Shown piece after piece: positions 14,153 through 17,910 of a stretch of 17,910 bases of DNA. The DNA comes from Gammaproteobacteria bacterium. Lineage in GTDB: Bacteria; Pseudomonadota; Gammaproteobacteria; UBA6429. The translations under genes were made by a program, and so were the position numbers. Every line of letters begins with the position of its first letter. The stretch's first letter is position 1. Below the pieces are notes generated by a model that saw only the letters and a program-made list of their open reading frames with translations, did not search any database and had not been told where the DNA came from. The stretch covers positions 1 to 17,910 of the forward strand of contig DAOVYB010000013.1 of the NCBI GenBank assembly GCA_030635835.1, written 5' to 3'.

Positions 14153-15970
14153 TTATTGTATCTCTACCAGTGTTTCATCGGGCGTTACACTATCACCTTT
14201 AACAACGTTTATTGCACTTACTATACCTGATATAGCGGCCTGAATTTCAGTTTCCATTTTCATAGCTTCAGTAATTAATACAGGATCTCCGGCTTTAATT
14301 TCATCACCTATGTTGACTAACACTTCAACAATGACACCGGGCATGGATGTTGTAACATGGCCGGGCTCAGTAGCACGGGGACGTTTTCCACTTGCAGATG
14401 TTTTACGTGGTTGATCTCCTGTAGCATCAAGATCAAGTTCTGTTAATGTTTCAACCATAATTTCTTCAGGCACGCCATCAACACTTAAATAGTAGGGACG
14501 CATATCATTTGTACGATGACCTGCACCGGTTAAACCGACATGATAAGTTTCACCATGAATAGTGACATTAAATTCCGTTGCAACATTGTGACCGTTACTA
14601 TCCATATTCGCAGGTTCAAGCGCTTCAGGAATAAGTTTTCCTTTATCCCTTTCTTCTAAGAATGTACGTCCAATATCGGGGAACATCGCATAGGTTAAAA
14701 CATCATCTTCATTATGTGCGAGTGTGCCAATTTCTTTGCGTAACTTATCCATCTCGTCTTTAAGTAAGTCTGCTGGACGACAATCAATCACATCTTCATT
14801 TCCAATTGCCATATGTTGAACTTGCGGACTCACTTTACCAGGTGCTTTACCGTATCGCCCTTGTAAATAAAGTTTTACTTCATTAGTTATCGTTTTATAA
14901 CGCTCACCACCAATAACATTTAACACGGCTTGTGTACCGACTATTTGTGATGTAGGTGTCACCAGGGGAGGGTAACCGAGTTCTTTTCGTACAAGAGGAA
15001 TTTCATTTAGTACTTCATTCATTCGCGGTAGAGCATGTTGCTCTTTAAGCTGGTTAGATAAATTTGAAATCATACCACCCGGTACCTGGTTAACCTGAAC
15101 ACGGGTATCTAAACTGGTAAATTCACTTTCAAACTGATGATATTTTTTTCGTACTTCATAAAAGTAAAAGCCAATTTCCTGTAAAGCAACAAGATCCAAG
15201 CCGGTATCAAATTCGGTATCTTTAAATGCCGCCACCATACTTTCAGTTGGTGGATGACTGGTACCCTCCGAGAATGAAGAAATAGCAGTATCAATTGCAA
15301 AAATGCCGTTTTCTGCTGCTTTATACTGGCACATACTGGCAAGGCCGGCAGTTGCGTGTGAGTGAAGATGAATAGGAATATTAATTTCGGAAACCAGCGC
15401 TTTAACCAGTTTTGCAGTAATATCCGGCGTGAGAAGTCCAGCCATGTCTTTAATTGCAACACTGTCACAGCCCATTTTTTCCAGTTCACGCCCCATGTTA
15501 ATAAAATAGTCCAGGTTATGAACGGGACTGGTTGTATAACAAAGTGTGCCTTGCGCATGTTTTTTTGCCGCTTTAACAGCTTCAATGGATGTTTCCAAAT
15601 TACGCAAATCATTCATCGCATCAAAAATACGAAATACATCTATACCATTTTCTGCTGATTGCTTAACAAAGGCACGAACAACATCATCCGCATAATGCCG
15701 GTAACCTAAAAGGTTTTGTCCGCGCAATAACATTTGTAAGCGAGTATTTGGTAAAGCTTTTCGAAGTAAACGTAAACGTTCCCATGGATCTTCTTTTAAA
15801 AAACGAACACAAGAATCAAAGGTTGCACCACCCCAGACTTCCAGTGACCAGTAACCAATTTTATCGAGGCGTTCGCAAATGGGTAACATATCTTCCGTGC
15901 GCATTCGCGTTGCAATAAGAGACTGATGTGCATCACGCAAGATAGTATCGGTAATGTTGACCTTTGACAT
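14153..15970 (-). CDS. pycB: Pyruvate carboxylase subunit B (carboxyltransferase plus biotin carrier)
   Basis: This subunit transfers carboxyl from biotin to pyruvate to make oxaloacetate, replenishing the TCA cycle. The 605 residues hold an N-terminal HMGL-like TIM barrel (DTILRDAHQSL with metal ligand D13; K174 in AIKDMAG; H203 and H205 in HLHSHATAG). A conserved carboxylase domain and a Pro/Ala linker follow, then a C-terminal biotinyl domain with EAMKMET, biotinylated at K571. It is often annotated oadA. The oxaloacetate decarboxylase pump needs the membrane subunits OadB and OadG, which are absent here. The biotin carboxylase gene directly upstream, 19 bases away, points to the two-subunit pyruvate carboxylase. 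An AAGGA site precedes the ATG. Confidence 0.93.
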   Translation of the reverse strand: MSKVNITDTILRDAHQSLIATRMRTEDMLPICERLDKIGYWSLEVWGGATFDSCVRFLKEDPWERLRLLRKALPNTRLQMLLRGQNLLGYRHYADDVVRAFVKQSAENGIDVFRIFDAMNDLRNLETSIEAVKAAKKHAQGTLCYTTSPVHNLDYFINMGRELEKMGCDSVAIKDMAGLLTPDITAKLVKALVSEINIPIHLHSHATAGLASMCQYKAAENGIFAIDTAISSFSEGTSHPPTESMVAAFKDTEFDTGLDLVALQEIGFYFYEVRKKYHQFESEFTSLDTRVQVNQVPGGMISNLSNQLKEQHALPRMNEVLNEIPLVRKELGYPPLVTPTSQIVGTQAVLNVIGGERYKTITNEVKLYLQGRYGKAPGKVSPQVQHMAIGNEDVIDCRPADLLKDEMDKLRKEIGTLAHNEDDVLTYAMFPDIGRTFLEERDKGKLIPEALEPANMDSNGHNVATEFNVTIHGETYHVGLTGAGHRTNDMRPYYLSVDGVPEEIMVETLTELDLDATGDQPRKTSASGKRPRATEPGHVTTSMPGVIVEVLVNIGDEIKAGDPVLITEAMKMETEIQAAISGIVSAINVVKGDSVTPDETLVEIQ

Positions 15971-15989
15971 TGTTTAAAATCCTTAAGGT

Positions 15990-17408
15990 TTATATACCCG
16001 CATTTGCGGCAAGTGCAGCAGCAATGGCTGCTGCTACTTCTCGTGAAGAACGTTTAACGGAATAATTAATAAGTTCTGGATGTTTATCAACAAAGCCGGT
16101 ATTAAATTTACCGGTTTGAAAATCTGCTGAAGCCAGGATCTCTATATAATAAGGTATCGTGGTTTTTACACCATGTAATGTTATATCTCTCAGTGCTCGA
16201 CGTGAACGATCGATTAATGAATCCCAGTCCATCGCCCATACTACCAGCTTTGCACACATTGAATCGTAGTAGGGTGGAATAACGTAACCACTATAAATTG
16301 CACCATCTGTGCGAACACCGGGTCCACCTGCTGCAAAGTAACGTGTGATTTTGCCAAAACTGGGTAAGAAATCATTTTTTGGGTCTTCGGCATTAATCCG
16401 AAACTCCATTGCAAACCCTCGACGTGATATATCCGATTGCTGATATCGCAGTTTTAAACCTGAAGCGATGCGGATTTGCTCTTGTACAATATCTATTCCG
16501 GTAATTTCTTCAGTAATAGTGTGTTCAACCTGTAACCGCGTATTCATTTCCATGAAGTAGAAATTATTATTTTCATCGAGCAAAAACTCTACCGTACCGG
16601 CATTCCTGTAATTGGTTGCCAAACAAGCTTTAACAGCCAGATCACCAATATAATTGCGTTGTTCATCGGTTAATTGCGGAGAAGGGGCTATTTCGATGAG
16701 TTTTTGATGTCGGCGCTGGATTGAACAATCTCGTTCAAATAAATGAATGACGTTACCGTGATGATCTGCCAATACCTGAACTTCGATATGACGAGGATCA
16801 GCGATAAATTTTTCGATAAAAACTTCAGCATTACCAAATGCTTTTTCAGCTTCTGAAATGACTCGCGGGTAGTTTCGGTTTAGCTCTTCTTCACTATCAC
16901 AGCGACGAATACCTCTGCCACCGCCACCTGAAGTGGCTTTTAGCATCACCGGATAGCCTATGGATTTAGCTATTTCCTGAGCTTCACTAATATTTGCGAC
17001 ATTATCATTACTGCCCGGTGTGACCGGAATACCCGCTGCAGTCATGGTTTGTCTTGCAATCGTTTTATCGCCTAGCTTATGAATCGTTTCCGCTTCTGGC
17101 CCAACAAAGTAAATGCCACGTCGCTGACAGGTTTCAGCCAGTTCCGGGTTTTCTGAAAGGAAACCATATCCGGGATGTAATGCGTCACAACCTGTGGAAA
17201 CGGCAATATTAACCAAATGATGGGCATTAAGGTAACCCGCAACCGTATCAGGACCCAGGCTATATGCTTCATCGGCCTTTTTTACATGCAATGCATACCG
17301 ATCTGCTTCTGCATAAACAGCAACGGATTTAATGCCCATTTCTGCACAGGCACGAACAATGCGAACAGCGATTTCACCTCGATTTGCGATTAACAGTTTT
17401 TTTATCAT
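15990..17408 (-). CDS. pycA: Pyruvate carboxylase subunit A (biotin carboxylase)
   Basis: This subunit carboxylates the biotin carried by PycB, using ATP and bicarbonate. The 472 residues show the N-terminal domain (LLIANRGEIAVRIVRACAEM), an ATP-grasp domain with K157, the glycine loop GGGGRG (161-166), ERDCSIQRRHQKLIEIAPSP, and the metal and catalytic site MEMNTRLQVEHTITEE. The C-terminal domain (EFRINAEDP) follows. It is very similar to AccC of acetyl-CoA carboxylase; the adjacent pycB and the absence of accB identify it as the pyruvate carboxylase subunit. Length is slightly above AccC (about 449), as is usual for PycA. A promoter region lies about 50-95 bases upstream. Confidence 0.92.
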   Translation of the reverse strand: MIKKLLIANRGEIAVRIVRACAEMGIKSVAVYAEADRYALHVKKADEAYSLGPDTVAGYLNAHHLVNIAVSTGCDALHPGYGFLSENPELAETCQRRGIYFVGPEAETIHKLGDKTIARQTMTAAGIPVTPGSNDNVANISEAQEIAKSIGYPVMLKATSGGGGRGIRRCDSEEELNRNYPRVISEAEKAFGNAEVFIEKFIADPRHIEVQVLADHHGNVIHLFERDCSIQRRHQKLIEIAPSPQLTDEQRNYIGDLAVKACLATNYRNAGTVEFLLDENNNFYFMEMNTRLQVEHTITEEITGIDIVQEQIRIASGLKLRYQQSDISRRGFAMEFRINAEDPKNDFLPSFGKITRYFAAGGPGVRTDGAIYSGYVIPPYYDSMCAKLVVWAMDWDSLIDRSRRALRDITLHGVKTTIPYYIEILASADFQTGKFNTGFVDKHPELINYSVKRSSREVAAAIAAALAANAGI

Positions 17409-17464
17409 TCGTATTTATAGCCTTAGTGTTTTTATGGAAATAGGCAGATATTTGTTAGATTAGT

Positions 17465-17504
17465 ATTCTAATACCTATGTATGAAAATGCCAGCCTGCTG
17501 TCAA
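17465..17504 (-). promoter_or_regulatory. Promoter region of pycAB
   Basis: Two overlapping options are seen on the minus strand. CTGGCA (17488-17493) with 17 bases to TAGAAT (17465-17470) gives a leader of about 50 bases. A perfect TTGACA (17499-17504) has only a poor TACATA at 17 bases. The first has the better -10. Small AT-rich symmetry (ATTAG-TATT-CTAAT) covers the first -10 box. Confidence 0.5.
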
Positions 17505-17588
17505 GTTCCTGAGAAATTATTGTATGGTTAAATATTAGACAAATATCACGGAACAGGCGGATTATTAAGGGTTTTTTGACACTTATTT

Positions 17589-17617
17589 TTGACAGGAGGG
17601 TATCACCCCGATACAAT
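17589..17617 (+). promoter_or_regulatory. Near-consensus sigma-70 promoter of yceD
   Basis: TTGACA (17589-17594, perfect) and TACAAT (17612-17617, 5 of 6) are separated by 17 bases, the best promoter in the window. The predicted start of transcription, about 17623-17625, is only two to four bases before the yceD ATG. A second TTTTTGACA copy 13 bases upstream (17573-17581) has no good -10. Confidence 0.8.
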
Positions 17618-17626
17618 CCGCCGCCT

Positions 17627-17910
17627 ATGTCAGGGCAACATCAAAGACTACCGCTGGAAGTGGATCCATTTCGTCTTGCGACGAGAGAAGAACACCTACA
17701 GGGGGAAATTCCCCTTAAGCAGATGAAGCGACTTATCACTGCGCTTTCTTCCAGTGAGGGTGAAGTATTTATTGATGTGGAGTTTTCGGTCGATATAAAC
17801 CGTGTTGTTTTATTAACAGGGCAAATTAAAACTGATACCAAACTCATTTGCCAGCGTTGTATGGGAGAAATGGAATTTCCTGTATCTCTCGACTTCCAGC
17901 TTGCATTTGC
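17627..17910 (+). CDS. yceD: YceD (DUF177) protein, 3' end outside the window
   Basis: YceD proteins are linked to 23S rRNA accumulation in bacteria and plants, and the gene normally precedes rpmF (ribosomal protein L32) and the plsX-fab genes. Ninety-four residues are visible. LPLEVDPFRLAT at the start matches the YceD pattern LPLTLDPVRTA, and LICQRCMGEMEF contains the conserved Cys pair. The match at the N-terminus fixes the ATG at 17627; the next Met (KQMKRL) would remove conserved sequence. No ribosome-binding site lies close to the ATG. A GGAGGG at 17595-17600 is too far and lies between the promoter boxes, so the mRNA is probably leaderless or nearly so. Confidence 0.9.
   Translation, partial: MSGQHQRLPLEVDPFRLATREEHLQGEIPLKQMKRLITALSSSEGEVFIDVEFSVDINRVVLLTGQIKTDTKLICQRCMGEMEFPVSLDFQLAF

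Noticed and set aside
13937..14230. 97-codon open frame on the + strand between maf and pycB
   Set aside because: It is a translation of the palindromic repeat, overlaps the 3' end of pycB, has no ribosome-binding site and no protein-like composition.
14153..17408. Reading the pair as an oxaloacetate decarboxylase Na+ pump or acetyl-CoA carboxylase
   Set aside because: OadB and OadG genes, or accB, are not adjacent. A biotin carboxylase next to a carboxyltransferase with a fused biotin domain fits two-subunit pyruvate carboxylase.

Overview
The window looks like a chromosomal segment of a low-GC, motile gammaproteobacterium of the Pseudomonas/Vibrio/Shewanella type, with polar flagella. The gene order cheA-cheB-motC-motD-parC-parP-cheW-(small ORF)-DUF2802 is the chemotaxis cluster known from polar-flagellated gammaproteobacteria. 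The next block, rne / rluC-HAD-sppA / maf ... yceD, is the RNase E to fatty-acid-synthesis region of the same class. The sequence alone does not let me name a genus.

Positions 2-7616 (+ strand) hold the chemotaxis and motility operon. It starts inside cheA, whose N-terminal histidine phosphotransfer domain lies upstream of the window. cheB, a MotA-type stator gene (motC) and a MotB-type stator gene (motD) follow. Then come a ParA-type ATPase (ParC), a CheW-like adaptor with a long acidic N-terminus (ParP), CheW, a 60-residue proline/lysine-rich ORF and a DUF2802 membrane-anchored protein. As read, motC is broken by a one-base frameshift at an A5-GG run. Several junctions overlap by 4 bases, which indicates translational coupling. 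A candidate sigma-54 promoter lies in the only sizeable gap inside the cluster, ahead of cheW. A perfect 13-bp hairpin terminates the cluster and also serves the converging rne gene.

Positions 7726-10170 (- strand) encode RNase E. Its catalytic core is nearly colinear with E. coli, and its tail is low in complexity, arginine-rich and carries a tandem repeat. A sigma-70-like promoter and a structured leader of about 215 nt precede it. rluC, a HAD phosphatase and sppA run divergently from it (10622-13250, + strand) and end at a bidirectional hairpin terminator shared with maf/yceF (- strand).

Positions 14153-17408 (- strand) carry the biotin carboxylase and the carboxyltransferase/biotin-carrier subunits of a two-subunit pyruvate carboxylase. 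They sit between maf and yceD, which are usually neighbours. A dispersed-type palindromic intergenic repeat lies between the pyc genes and maf. The window ends inside yceD (DUF177), which has a near-consensus sigma-70 promoter placed so close to its ATG that the mRNA should have almost no leader. rluC shows the same arrangement.

I found no prophage, CRISPR array, toxin-antitoxin pair, tRNA or rRNA, and no clearly new multi-gene system. The most interesting points are the CheA linker repeats (a likely docking region for ParP), the motC frameshift, the cheW sigma-54 site, the two likely leaderless genes and the rne control region.
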